From contig NZ_MDHA01000021.1 of NCBI RefSeq assembly GCF_001705665.1, positions 62,001 to 126,000 of the forward strand: DNA of 64,000 nucleotides, in the 5' to 3' direction. This DNA is from Thioclava sp. SK-1 (GTDB lineage Bacteria; Pseudomonadota; Alphaproteobacteria; Rhodobacterales; Rhodobacteraceae). The position numbers and the translations under genes are program-made. Shown here piece by piece: positions 56,177-64,000 of the stretch; positions within the stretch are counted from its first letter, which is position 1, and each line of letters starts with the position of its first letter. The notes below the pieces were generated by a model. The model made no database searches. It had not been told where the DNA came from and worked only from the letters and a program-made list of their open reading frames with translations.

Positions 56177-56797
56177 CTATGGCGTTGGCGGCGTCACCGC
56201 GCCATTGCCAAGCTCGGCATCGACCAGATCCGCCAGCTCGGACGTGACATCGACTTCAGCGCGCGCATGCACCACCGCCCGGCGATCCAGCACCGCATAG
56301 GCACCGCGCGCCAAAAGCAACCGATCCAACAGCGGCAAGACCTGCTGTAAAAATGCCTGACGTTCCGCATCAAAATTACGGTTCAGCGCTTGTGCCTTGT
56401 TCTTTTGCGCGGTGCGGATGGTTGTGGCTTTTTCATCAAAAGCCTGTGCTGCTGCGCGGAAATTTTCAGGTGTCATGCTGGCGCGACGTTCTGTCAGGCT
56501 TCGCTCTTCTTCCACCAAATCCGCGGCAATTTTATCGTTTTCAGCATTCAAGGCGGCGGATTGCTCGGCCACTTCTTGCCGGACACGCTGGGCCCATGCC
56601 GATTGCTGATACAGCTGTTCCCAATCCACGGTCAAAACAGGGGTTTGCACCGCCCCCACCGTGCCCGTCGCGCCGGCAGGTGATCCCATCCGCGACACTG
56701 TATCTTGTGCCGCAGCGCCGCCGGCCGAAGAAACTGCCAAAAGGACGGATGCTAAAAGCAACCGCCCCCTAAGGCCAATATGCGCATGGCGCTTCAT
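56177..56797 (-). CDS. skp: Periplasmic chaperone Skp/OmpH
   Basis: 206 residues. Signal peptide at residues 1-30 (GRLLLASVLLAVSSAGGAAAQ). The mature protein has VLTVDWEQLYQQSAWAQRVRQEV, long coiled-coil arms and a C-terminal ARGAYAVLDRRAVVHARAEVDVTSELADLVD, the Skp body. It carries unfolded outer-membrane proteins across the periplasm to BamA. It starts 2 bases after the bamA stop, so the two are coupled. Confidence 0.92.
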   Translation of the reverse strand: MKRHAHIGLRGRLLLASVLLAVSSAGGAAAQDTVSRMGSPAGATGTVGAVQTPVLTVDWEQLYQQSAWAQRVRQEVAEQSAALNAENDKIAADLVEEERSLTERRASMTPENFRAAAQAFDEKATTIRTAQKNKAQALNRNFDAERQAFLQQVLPLLDRLLLARGAYAVLDRRAVVHARAEVDVTSELADLVDAELGNGAVTPPTP

Positions 56798-56799
56798 CG

Positions 56800-59169
56800 T
56801 CAGAACCGGGTTGATACCGTCATGTCGAAGGTCTGTTCTTCGTCATAATCCTCTTTGGCGATTGCCTTGGAGAAATTGAACCGAAGCGGACCAATCGGTG
56901 ACGACCACATCACAGCGAAACCAATGGCCGAGCGCAGGTTGAACCCGTCATCGACCTCGGTGCCATAGGCACCTGTCTTGTCATCCAGCCCCCAAACGGA
57001 GCCCATATCCATGAACAAACCGCCGTTGATATTATATTCCTCTGGCAGGCCCAGCGGAAACTCTGCTTCCAAACGTGCGACGGCAAAATATTTACCGCCC
57101 AACGCATCCTGGTTTGGTGCAGCCGTGTCGCGCGGGCCATAACCGTTGCTTTCAAAGCCGCGCATTTTGCCATTGCCCGAGAAACGTTCCAAGATCGTGT
57201 CATTGCCGCCGGCTTTGCTGGCGATGATGCCGCCTTCAAATTCCGCACGCAGCGTGACCTCTTCGTTCCAGACCTTGCGTTCGGCTGTTGCAAGCGCGGT
57301 GGTGGTAACCGATTCAACATCGCCCCCCAGCCCTGCAAAATCCTGATCAAAGCGCAGGTAATAGCCAAAGCGCGGATCCAGACCCGTGGTCCGCGTGTCA
57401 TAGATATAGCTATACCCGACAGAGGATTTCCACAGCGCACCTTCTTCACGCGACAAGATCGGGGACGAGCCGGTGTCATCATCGCGCGTTGCGGTGCCCT
57501 GATCATTCAGCGCATTCACACCATAAAGTTCATCACGCGACAGCGAATAACGTAATTGCACACGGGAATTTTCAGCAACCGGGAATTCGATCGATGGCGA
57601 CAGGCCCGACCGGCGCACGTTGTAATCAGAGTTATCGTCTTCCGACACCGTGTGATAAATATTGAACCCAAGCGCCAGATCACGGCCCAGGAAAAAGGGC
57701 TCTACAAAATTGAACGACGACCGCTGGTTCGACGATGTCGTTCCAATCGATGCGCTAAGCTGCTGACCACGACCAAGGAAGTTGCGCTCGCTCAGCTGGA
57801 TTTGCAGACCAAGACCGGCGTCTTGGCCATAGCTTGCGCCAAAGCTCAGCGCGCCTGTGGGCTGTTCTTCGACATTCACATCGACCACAACCTGATCGGG
57901 CGCGGAACCGGGGCGCGATTCCACATTGGCATTTGAGAAATAGCCAAGCGCGCGGATCCGCTCTGCTGACCTGCGGATTTCACGCGGGTTAAAGGGGTCG
58001 CCTTCAACCGTTTGGAATTCCCGCCGCACAACGCGGTCCAGCGTAGTGGTATTGCCTTCGATATCAATGCGTTCCACAAAGACACGTTCACCACGCACCA
58101 ATGCGAATTGGATATCCAGCGTCTGTGTGCGCGGATTGCGGGTCACGCGGGGGTCAACGCGAACAAAATTCAGGCCCAAGCGCAGGGCCTTTTCTTCCAT
58201 CCGGGTTACAGCCAGATCGACGGCCGCCGGGCTGTAGGTTTTCCCAGAGCGGATTTTTGCCAGATCTTCAAATTCCGCAACATCAACACCGGGAACTTCG
58301 GACACGGTAGAAATCTGACCAAAGTTGAACTGCTGGCCTTCTTGGATATTGAAAGTCACGAAGAAACTGTCACGTTCGCGCGTCAGCTCGGACGACACGC
58401 CCGATACTTGCACATCGACAAACCCACGCGAGCGGTAAAAATCGCTCAGCAATTGGCGATCAACCGCGACGCGGTCGCCCATGAATGTGTCGCGCTGAAT
58501 AAATTGGCGCAGGAAACCCGCCTGCTTCGTCGCCAAAACATTGCGCAAACGACGGTCTGAATAAGACCGGTTGCCGGTAAACGAGATCCGCTCAACCTCG
58601 GTCACCTTGCCTTCACGAATTTCAAAGGCGATATCGACACGGTTGCCCGACCGGCGGATCACTTTTGGATCGACGCGGGCGTTGATACGACCTGACTCTG
58701 CATAGGCCTGTGCGATCTTGCGCGCATCGGCTTCAACAGTGGCGGGGTTATAGATCTTGCGGGTTTCGGACCCGATCAACCCTGCAAGGTTCTCATCTTT
58801 AAGGCGTTTATTGCCCTCAAAGTTGATGATATTGATTGTTGGATATTCCTGAACATTGATGACCAGAGTGCCACCTTGTGGGGTGATATCCACGCTTTCA
58901 AACAGGCCTGAATTTTGCAACCGCTGATAGGCCGCATTCAAATCCCCGCCAGACACCGATTGCCCCTGCGAAATGCCCGCATAGGTCAGAATCGTTTCTG
59001 GCTCGATCCGTTCATTGCCTTCAATTTGAACATTCGAGAACGTGTAAGATTGTGCATAGACTGCCTGCGGCAAGGCCACAGATGTCAGCGCCAAAGCCAG
59101 AGCCATCGCTGCCGGTTTCACAATCGAACGCGCGCACTGCCCTTTTGCGTGGTTCCGCCTGTTATTCAT
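56800..59169 (-). CDS. bamA: Outer-membrane assembly factor BamA
   Basis: 789 residues. Core of the complex that inserts beta-barrel proteins into the outer membrane. Signal peptide through about residue 40 (AVYAQS). Five POTRA domains span about 42-390, starting with FSNVQIEGNERIEPETI. The C-terminal barrel (about 400-789) ends in phenylalanine (MTVSTRF), the usual insertion signal. GGGAG lies six bases before ATG 59169. Upstream is a long hairpin separating it from the 57-residue gene, so bamA probably has its own promoter within 59170-59237. Confidence 0.96.
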   Translation of the reverse strand: MNNRRNHAKGQCARSIVKPAAMALALALTSVALPQAVYAQSYTFSNVQIEGNERIEPETILTYAGISQGQSVSGGDLNAAYQRLQNSGLFESVDITPQGGTLVINVQEYPTINIINFEGNKRLKDENLAGLIGSETRKIYNPATVEADARKIAQAYAESGRINARVDPKVIRRSGNRVDIAFEIREGKVTEVERISFTGNRSYSDRRLRNVLATKQAGFLRQFIQRDTFMGDRVAVDRQLLSDFYRSRGFVDVQVSGVSSELTRERDSFFVTFNIQEGQQFNFGQISTVSEVPGVDVAEFEDLAKIRSGKTYSPAAVDLAVTRMEEKALRLGLNFVRVDPRVTRNPRTQTLDIQFALVRGERVFVERIDIEGNTTTLDRVVRREFQTVEGDPFNPREIRRSAERIRALGYFSNANVESRPGSAPDQVVVDVNVEEQPTGALSFGASYGQDAGLGLQIQLSERNFLGRGQQLSASIGTTSSNQRSSFNFVEPFFLGRDLALGFNIYHTVSEDDNSDYNVRRSGLSPSIEFPVAENSRVQLRYSLSRDELYGVNALNDQGTATRDDDTGSSPILSREEGALWKSSVGYSYIYDTRTTGLDPRFGYYLRFDQDFAGLGGDVESVTTTALATAERKVWNEEVTLRAEFEGGIIASKAGGNDTILERFSGNGKMRGFESNGYGPRDTAAPNQDALGGKYFAVARLEAEFPLGLPEEYNINGGLFMDMGSVWGLDDKTGAYGTEVDDGFNLRSAIGFAVMWSSPIGPLRFNFSKAIAKEDYDEEQTFDMTVSTRF

Positions 59170-59237
59170 CGCCGTCTCCCGCCCCTGGGGCAGTTGTTTT
59201 TCTCTTAAGAAAGTGAGTAGCCGGAAAGACGGGCCTT

Positions 59238-59291
59238 GTCAAAGCACAGAGCCGGATTTGCACGCAGCAAATCCGGCTCTGTGGCTTTGAC
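59238..59291 (-). terminator. Long hairpin upstream of bamA
   Basis: Perfect 15-bp inner stem (59246-59260 with 59268-59282, 7-nt loop) extended by 8 more pairs (59238-59245 with 59284-59291) around one bulged G at 59283. It lies downstream of the 57-residue gene on the same strand and probably ends the upstream transcript; there is no T-run. Confidence 0.55.
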
Positions 59292-59357
59292 GTACATCCA
59301 GTCATCGCGCATGGCTATTCGTGCCGGCCCAATGCGGATTTTACCGCAAAGGGCAGC

Positions 59358-59531
59358 TTATAGCTGATGCGGCAAGAACTGTGTCGGATCAATCATTTCG
59401 GACAGGTTATAGGCAATCAAGGTCGCACCGATCAAAGACACGACCAAGGCGGCAGGAACCAACAGCCGATCAAGTGTCAGATCGATCATCATCGACAGCC
59501 CACGCGAACCTTCACGAATAACCACGTCCAT
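59358..59531 (-). CDS. 57-residue single-helix membrane protein, unknown
   Basis: ATG 59531 is preceded by AAGGGG with seven-base spacing. The peptide has a polar start (MDVVIREGSRGLSMMIDLTLD), a hydrophobic helix (about 22-39, RLLVPAALVVSLIGATLIA) and a polar tail with SEMIDPTQFLPHQL. A longer frame (start 59639) has no ribosome site. It lies between rseP (135 bases upstream on the strand) and bamA. I do not recognise it; the position suggests an envelope role. Confidence 0.6.
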   Translation of the reverse strand: MDVVIREGSRGLSMMIDLTLDRLLVPAALVVSLIGATLIAYNLSEMIDPTQFLPHQL

Positions 59532-59666
59532 ACCAACACCCCTTACAGTCTTACCCCCACCCCGAAGCGCGTCTCCGAAGTCCTTAAAATAGGGGTATGC
59601 GAACAATATGGCTGAAATTGGGCGGAGTTTGGGCGTCACCTTGACGCACCAAAGTGGCGCCTGTCG

Positions 59667-61001
59667 TTAGGGACATAATATATCGTTAGACAGGCCAAAC
59701 AACATAAGGCTCGCGACAAGTGCGATGCCGATCATCATCAGCACATTCATTGCGGCAGGCGGCGGAGGGTTGCCGGTGATGCCTTCCCAGATGTGGAACA
59801 TCAAATGGCCCCCATCCAGAACCGGGATCGGGAAAAGATTCAAGAATCCAACCGCAGTGGACAGCATCGCGATGAACCAGATAAAATCAGTGAACCCTGC
59901 CTTGGCTGCTGCGGCCGACCCTTCGGCAATCCCGATCGCACCGCGCATATTGCAGCTTGAAATTTCTTGCGTGATCATCGCCCGCAATGCGGAAATTGAC
60001 TGCGTCACAATGCCGAATGTCTGTTTGACCGCGCCTGTCGCTGCCTCTGACACTGTGGTGGGGCGGGTTTGCGGGGTGAACACGAAGCTGCCGGAGGCCC
60101 CGATCAGCCAGCGCGTTTCAAACCCGCCATCCGCTTTGGGCAGATCAGTGCGTTTGGGCGCCAAGGTTACGTCAAACATGCCCTGGTCGGGACGCCAGAT
60201 CTGCAGATCCAGCGCGGCGCCGTCACTGGCTTTCACCGCCGATTGCAAATTTGCAAAGCGCCAAATCGGCGTTCCATTCACGGCGGCAATCACATCCCCC
60301 GCCTGCAGACCCGCATCATATGCCGCCGATTGCGGCGCAACCCCGGCAAGACGCGGTGGGAACAATTGCGGCCCCTCGATCTGGTGCTCTGCCCCGTCGC
60401 GTGACACGCGATAGTCCAACATGGGCGTATCTGGCAGGGTATCGACCCCGTCATTAAGCGCTGCGTAATCGGGCGTCTTAACCCCGTTCACACCAATGAT
60501 ACGGTCGCCGGGCAACAGATCGCCAGCCCCCTGTGGCAACGCCACCACTTGCTCTACAATCGGTTCTTCCACCGCAGTGCCCGACCACATCATCAGGCCA
60601 AAGATCACCACAATCGACAAAATAAAGTTGAACACCGGCCCGGCCACAACGGTCGCCATCCGCGCCCAAAGCGGCGCGCCATGCATGGTGTGGCGGCGTT
60701 CCTCCGCCGTCAGGGCGGCCATTTCGGCGTCATCCGCCTGCGCAGAAGCCGGATCCGCGTCACCGCGAAATTTCACATAGCCCCCCAGCGGCAGCAGCGC
60801 GACCTGCCAGCGCGTGCCATGTTTGTCTACACGGCTGAACAGTTTCGGTCCGAAGCCGATAGAAAAAACATCCGCCTTGATCCCAGACCAACGCCCCACG
60901 ATGTAATGACCATATTCATGGACTGTCACAATGATCGACAGCGCCACGACAAAGACCACAACGGTATATAGCAAATTGCCGAAGTCGGGCAGGAATTCCA
61001 C
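59667..61001 (-). CDS. rseP: Site-2 zinc metalloprotease RseP
   Basis: 444 residues. Cleaves membrane-bound anti-sigma factors and signal-peptide remnants inside the membrane. Zinc motif HEYGH (His28, Glu29, His32) in the first helix; one PDZ domain in the middle (GVAPQSAAYDAGLQAGDVI); NLFPIPVLDGGHLMF near residue 400 supplies the zinc aspartate. The start is GTG 61001, with GGAAGGA seven bases upstream. It begins 3 bases after the dxr stop. Confidence 0.95.
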   Translation of the reverse strand: MEFLPDFGNLLYTVVVFVVALSIIVTVHEYGHYIVGRWSGIKADVFSIGFGPKLFSRVDKHGTRWQVALLPLGGYVKFRGDADPASAQADDAEMAALTAEERRHTMHGAPLWARMATVVAGPVFNFILSIVVIFGLMMWSGTAVEEPIVEQVVALPQGAGDLLPGDRIIGVNGVKTPDYAALNDGVDTLPDTPMLDYRVSRDGAEHQIEGPQLFPPRLAGVAPQSAAYDAGLQAGDVIAAVNGTPIWRFANLQSAVKASDGAALDLQIWRPDQGMFDVTLAPKRTDLPKADGGFETRWLIGASGSFVFTPQTRPTTVSEAATGAVKQTFGIVTQSISALRAMITQEISSCNMRGAIGIAEGSAAAAKAGFTDFIWFIAMLSTAVGFLNLFPIPVLDGGHLMFHIWEGITGNPPPPAAMNVLMMIGIALVASLMLFGLSNDILCP

Positions 61002-61004
61002 GGC

Positions 61005-62168
61005 TTAGATCCTTCCGGTAGAGATCAACGCACGGGCAAGCGCCCGGGCTTCGGTATCAGTTTGGGTCACGTTATCAAGCGTGACTGCGGCATTTCCAAG
61101 GCCCTGGCGCCCTGACATTTCCGTCAGCACAGTTTCCACCACGCCAGCCATCTGCAAAAATCCGACATCGCCTGCGATAAACCCGTCCAATGCAATTTCC
61201 TTGGCCGCGTTAAAGGCCGCACCTGCGGTGCCGCCGATCTCCATCACCTCATAGGCCAGCCGAAGCGCGGGGTAACGGCCCGGATCGGGGGCCTGAAATG
61301 TCAGTTGTCCCAGCTTCACAAGGTCCAGCCGCTCGACCGGAAGCGGGGCGCGCTGTGGCCAATTGAGCGCATAGCCGATCGCATGGCGCATGTCCGGCGC
61401 ACCCAGATGTGCCATCAGCGCCCCATCTTGGAACCCAACCAAGGCATGGATCATCGATTCCGGATGGACCAACACCTCAATCATCTTTGGATCGACTTGG
61501 AAAAATTCACGCGTTTCAATAACTTCCAACGCCTTGTTGAACATTGAAGCAGAATCGATCGTGATCCGCTGCCCCATGTCCCAATTCGGATGGCTAGAGG
61601 CCTGCGCCACCGTTGCATGTGCCAGATCGGACATGGGCCAGTCACGGAATGCACCACCAGAGGCGGTGATCACGATGCGCTCCACTGCGGCCATATCCTC
61701 GCCCACAAGTGCCTGAAACACAGCGGAATGTTCACTATCAACAGGTAAGATGCGCGCGTTATATTTGGCCGCCTGTGCCAATAACAAAGGCCCTGCGGTT
61801 ACAAGGCTTTCTTTGTTGGCCAGCGCCAATGTCGCCCCCTGTGCCAAAGCGCGAAACCCTGGTGCCAAGCCTGCTGCGCCAACAATCGCAGACATGACCC
61901 AATCGGCGGGACGCTCTGCGGCCTCAATCAAGGCCTGGGTTCCAGCCGCAGCCTCGATCCCAGTGCCGCTAAGCGCTGCGCGCAGGTCTGGCAGACAGTG
62001 ATCATAGGCCGTAACAGCCAGCTGTGCATTCAGCGCGATCGCCTGCTGCGCCAACCGCGCCACATTCGCACCGCCCGTCAACGCAACCACATCATGATTG
62101 GCCCGCGACAGCAGATCAAACGTGCTTTCGCCAATAGACCCCGTGGACCCGAACACGGAAACCCGCAT
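61005..62168 (-). CDS. dxr: 1-deoxy-D-xylulose 5-phosphate reductoisomerase
   Basis: 387 residues. Converts deoxyxylulose phosphate to methylerythritol phosphate, the committed step of the MEP isoprenoid route. NADPH site GSTGSIGESTFDLL (8-21). Metal and substrate segments are LPVDSEHSAVFQ, ASGGAFRDWP and the conserved HPNWDMGQRITIDSASMFNKALEVIE. GGGG precedes ATG 62168. It is 35 bases after cdsA. Confidence 0.97.
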   Translation of the reverse strand: MRVSVFGSTGSIGESTFDLLSRANHDVVALTGGANVARLAQQAIALNAQLAVTAYDHCLPDLRAALSGTGIEAAAGTQALIEAAERPADWVMSAIVGAAGLAPGFRALAQGATLALANKESLVTAGPLLLAQAAKYNARILPVDSEHSAVFQALVGEDMAAVERIVITASGGAFRDWPMSDLAHATVAQASSHPNWDMGQRITIDSASMFNKALEVIETREFFQVDPKMIEVLVHPESMIHALVGFQDGALMAHLGAPDMRHAIGYALNWPQRAPLPVERLDLVKLGQLTFQAPDPGRYPALRLAYEVMEIGGTAGAAFNAAKEIALDGFIAGDVGFLQMAGVVETVLTEMSGRQGLGNAAVTLDNVTQTDTEARALARALISTGRI

Positions 62169-62203
62169 TTGTTCTACCCCTGTTTTGCTGTGCCTGCCCC
62201 GGC

Positions 62204-63001
62204 TTAAAGCGCGGATGTCAAAGGCAAAGGTCCGAAACTCGCGATCAATAACAGCAATAAAACGGCACCGATCAGCGCATCAAAACGGTCCATCACACCG
62301 CCATGGCCGGGGATTAAAGTTGAGCTGTCCTTGACCGCAGAGCGCCGCTTGATCCAGCTTTCGGCGATATCGCCAAGCTGCCCGGCAAAAGCCACCAGTG
62401 GCGACAGCCAGATCAGGCCAGCACCGCCCCCCGCCATATAAAACACCACGCCCAGCAGCGCCGCACCAACCCAGCCAGCAACCGTGCCCGACCATGTTTT
62501 CTTCGGGCTGATTTTGGGCCAGAATTTCGGACCGCCCATGATGCGGCCTACGAAATAGCCCGCAACATCAGACACAACCACCACAGAGATGATCCAGGTG
62601 ATCGCCCCCACACCTTGGGTTTCACGCAGGGCAACCAACCCGTAGCCCGTCAACATCATGGCCAAGGCATAAACGGTGAAAATACGGCGATCCCGACGCG
62701 GTCGCCACAGCCCGGCAATAGGTGGCAAGATCAGCAATGCCAAAAAGAACGGCGAATGCATGAACAACACCAGCGCCAATGTCAGCGCGGCAATAACGCC
62801 CAGCAAAATCGCCCGGTTCACCCGGTCTGGTGCGGTCATGGCCGACAATTCCCAGATCATCAGCCCGGTGACGATACAGGCCAACCCCGCAAAGGCCAGC
62901 CCGCCCCAAAAGATGGCCACGCCACCGATCAGCACCATAACGATGGCTGACAGCATCCGCTTGCGCAGATCCCCCCAACGCCCAGCCGTCGGTTGCGTCA
63001 T
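62204..63001 (-). CDS. cdsA: Phosphatidate cytidylyltransferase
   Basis: 265 residues, about eight hydrophobic segments. Makes CDP-diacylglycerol, precursor of all membrane phospholipids. The signature SWIKRRSAVKDSSTLIPGHG followed by GVMDRFD is diagnostic; FVGRIMGGPKFWPKISPKKTWSG is also conserved. ATG 63001 overlaps the uppS stop in ATGA, so the two are coupled. Confidence 0.95.
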   Translation of the reverse strand: MTQPTAGRWGDLRKRMLSAIVMVLIGGVAIFWGGLAFAGLACIVTGLMIWELSAMTAPDRVNRAILLGVIAALTLALVLFMHSPFFLALLILPPIAGLWRPRRDRRIFTVYALAMMLTGYGLVALRETQGVGAITWIISVVVVSDVAGYFVGRIMGGPKFWPKISPKKTWSGTVAGWVGAALLGVVFYMAGGGAGLIWLSPLVAFAGQLGDIAESWIKRRSAVKDSSTLIPGHGGVMDRFDALIGAVLLLLLIASFGPLPLTSAL

Positions 63002-63765
63002 AGTTTAACCCCGCCAAACCGTCGGTCGCGGTTGCCAAACCCGGCCAAAATTTCTTCCAGCCGCGCGGGAGTGAAATCGGGCCACAGCGTCTCGGTAAAT
63101 TCATATTCCGCATAGGCGGCTTGCCATGCCAGAAAATTCGATGTCCGCGTTTCACCAGAGGTGCGGATGACCAAATCCGGGTCAGGCAGACCGGCGGTGT
63201 CCAAACGATCTGCCAAGGCTGCTTCTGACAACAGGTCTTCTTCGGAAATCAGTCCCGCGGCATAATCTTTGGCCAACTGGGCACCGGCGCGCATCAGCTC
63301 GTGACGGCCACCGTAATTGATCGCAACCGTCATTGTCAGTCGCGAGTTGTGCTGCGTGCGTTCCTCGATCGAGGTCATCAACTTGGACAAGCGCCCATCC
63401 AACCGCCCACGCGATCCGATAAAGCGCATCCGCACCCCAAGCGAGGACAGCGCATCGGCCTCTTTCTCTATATAACGAGAGAAAATCCCCATCAAGCCAA
63501 GGACTTCTTCAGTCGAACGCTTCCAATTTTCGGTGGAAAACGCATAAACGGTCAAATGGGTGACACCGTAATCTGGCGCAACACGGGTAATTTCCTTGAT
63601 CCGTTCCGCACCACGACGGTGGCCGGCCAAACGCGGCCAGCCTTTGTTTTTGGCCCAACGGCCGTTACCATCCATGATGATGGCCACATGGCGCACCCCG
63701 TAATCCGTGATCGGCCCCGCATCAAGCGGCGCGTTTTTGGGGTCAGTCGGGTCGGTCAGCGCCAT
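62998..63765 (-). CDS. uppS: Undecaprenyl diphosphate synthase
   Basis: 255 residues. Builds the C55 lipid carrier for cell-wall and polysaccharide synthesis from isopentenyl diphosphate. VAIIMDGNGRWAK gives catalytic Asp32. GHRRGAERIKEI, VYAFSTENWKRS, and RTSGETRTSNFLAWQAAYAE are typical. The start was placed at ATG 63765 with AAAGG seven bases upstream; a longer frame to 63855 has no good ribosome site. Confidence 0.95.
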   Translation of the reverse strand: MALTDPTDPKNAPLDAGPITDYGVRHVAIIMDGNGRWAKNKGWPRLAGHRRGAERIKEITRVAPDYGVTHLTVYAFSTENWKRSTEEVLGLMGIFSRYIEKEADALSSLGVRMRFIGSRGRLDGRLSKLMTSIEERTQHNSRLTMTVAINYGGRHELMRAGAQLAKDYAAGLISEEDLLSEAALADRLDTAGLPDPDLVIRTSGETRTSNFLAWQAAYAEYEFTETLWPDFTPARLEEILAGFGNRDRRFGGVKL

Positions 63766-63799
63766 GTAATAGCCTTTCAGTCGCGAACAGCAGGGTGCG

Positions 63800-64000
63800 T
63801 TAAACCTGCATAATCTCGGCTTGTTTGCTCTCAAGTGCTTTGTCGACCGCAGCAATATGCGTGTTGGTCAATTCCTGCACTTCGCCTTCCCACAGCTTTT
63901 GGTCGTCTTCCGACATCCCGGCGGCCTTGGCTTTTTTCACCTGATCCATACCGTCCCGGCGCACGTTGCGAATCGCCACACGGGCCGATTCTGCATATTG
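63800..64000 (-). CDS. frr: Ribosome recycling factor, C-terminal part (cut by window edge)
   Basis: The last 66 residues are present, ending [32 protein letters not shown] and [19 protein letters not shown] match the last helix of the family. RRF frees ribosomes after termination together with EF-G. It precedes uppS with a 34-base gap, so it heads the frr-uppS-cdsA-dxr-rseP block. Confidence 0.95.
   Translation of the reverse strand, partial: QYAESARVAIRNVRRDGMDQVKKAKAAGMSEDDQKLWEGEVQELTNTHIAAVDKALESKQAEIMQV

Overview
The window is about 64 kb of a gene-dense alphaproteobacterial chromosome, most likely Rhodobacterales (Roseobacter group). This rests on protein character, gene order (for example the bamA-skp-fabZ-lpxA-lpxI-lpxB block and ligA-recG), SOS boxes of the GAAC-N7-GAAC type, and tRNA and protein motifs. 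No insertion sequence, prophage, CRISPR array or integrase was seen; everything looks like resident chromosome.

Layout, left to right. 1-8.9 kb: 5' end of fabD, a cytochrome b561-YceI fusion, tRNA-Leu(CAA), a DedA-like protein with dsbB, gyrA, two tandem paralogous envelope proteins, and a small conserved-looking protein. 8.9-13.7 kb: a strongly structured non-coding gap, then trmFO-gluQ, hisI, a U-type Fe-S scaffold and a soluble chemoreceptor. 13.7-21.1 kb: a DNA-repair neighbourhood (recG, ligA, tag, ada) with a tiny SOS-boxed membrane-peptide gene just downstream of recG. 21.2-24.9 kb: a Hint-domain protein, glnB-glnA and an NAD(P)H-hydrate dehydratase. 25-35 kb: nitrate assimilation, made of a NarK-type transporter and a PP2C-kinase fusion on the + strand facing a GAF protein-nirB-nirD-nasA operon on the - strand. 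35-43.4 kb: a small ORF coupled to hemP, ppk-ppx, an Hda-like DnaA regulator with an AI-2E family permease, and an unrecognised permease. 43.4-52.8 kb: a membrane chemoreceptor and a three-gene transglutaminase / ATP-grasp-alpha-E / transglutaminase operon. 52.8-64 kb: the envelope block frr-uppS-cdsA-dxr-rseP-(57-aa protein)-bamA-skp-fabZ-lpxA-lpxI-lpxB, all on the - strand.

The most interesting unexplained signal is at 13669-14023. It holds two perfect GAAC-N7-GAAC-type LexA boxes, a well-placed Shine-Dalgarno, a 38-residue single-helix peptide, a structured 3' region and a UUCG-loop intrinsic terminator. It looks like a complete SOS-induced small-protein gene, analogous in layout to SidA or TisB but with no sequence likeness that I recognise. 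Next are the five-hairpin gap before trmFO, the nitrate-linked phosphatase/kinase plus tandem-GAF pair, and the ATP-grasp/alpha-E/transglutaminase operon.

All calls come from reading translations and motifs by eye; no searches or folding programs were run.
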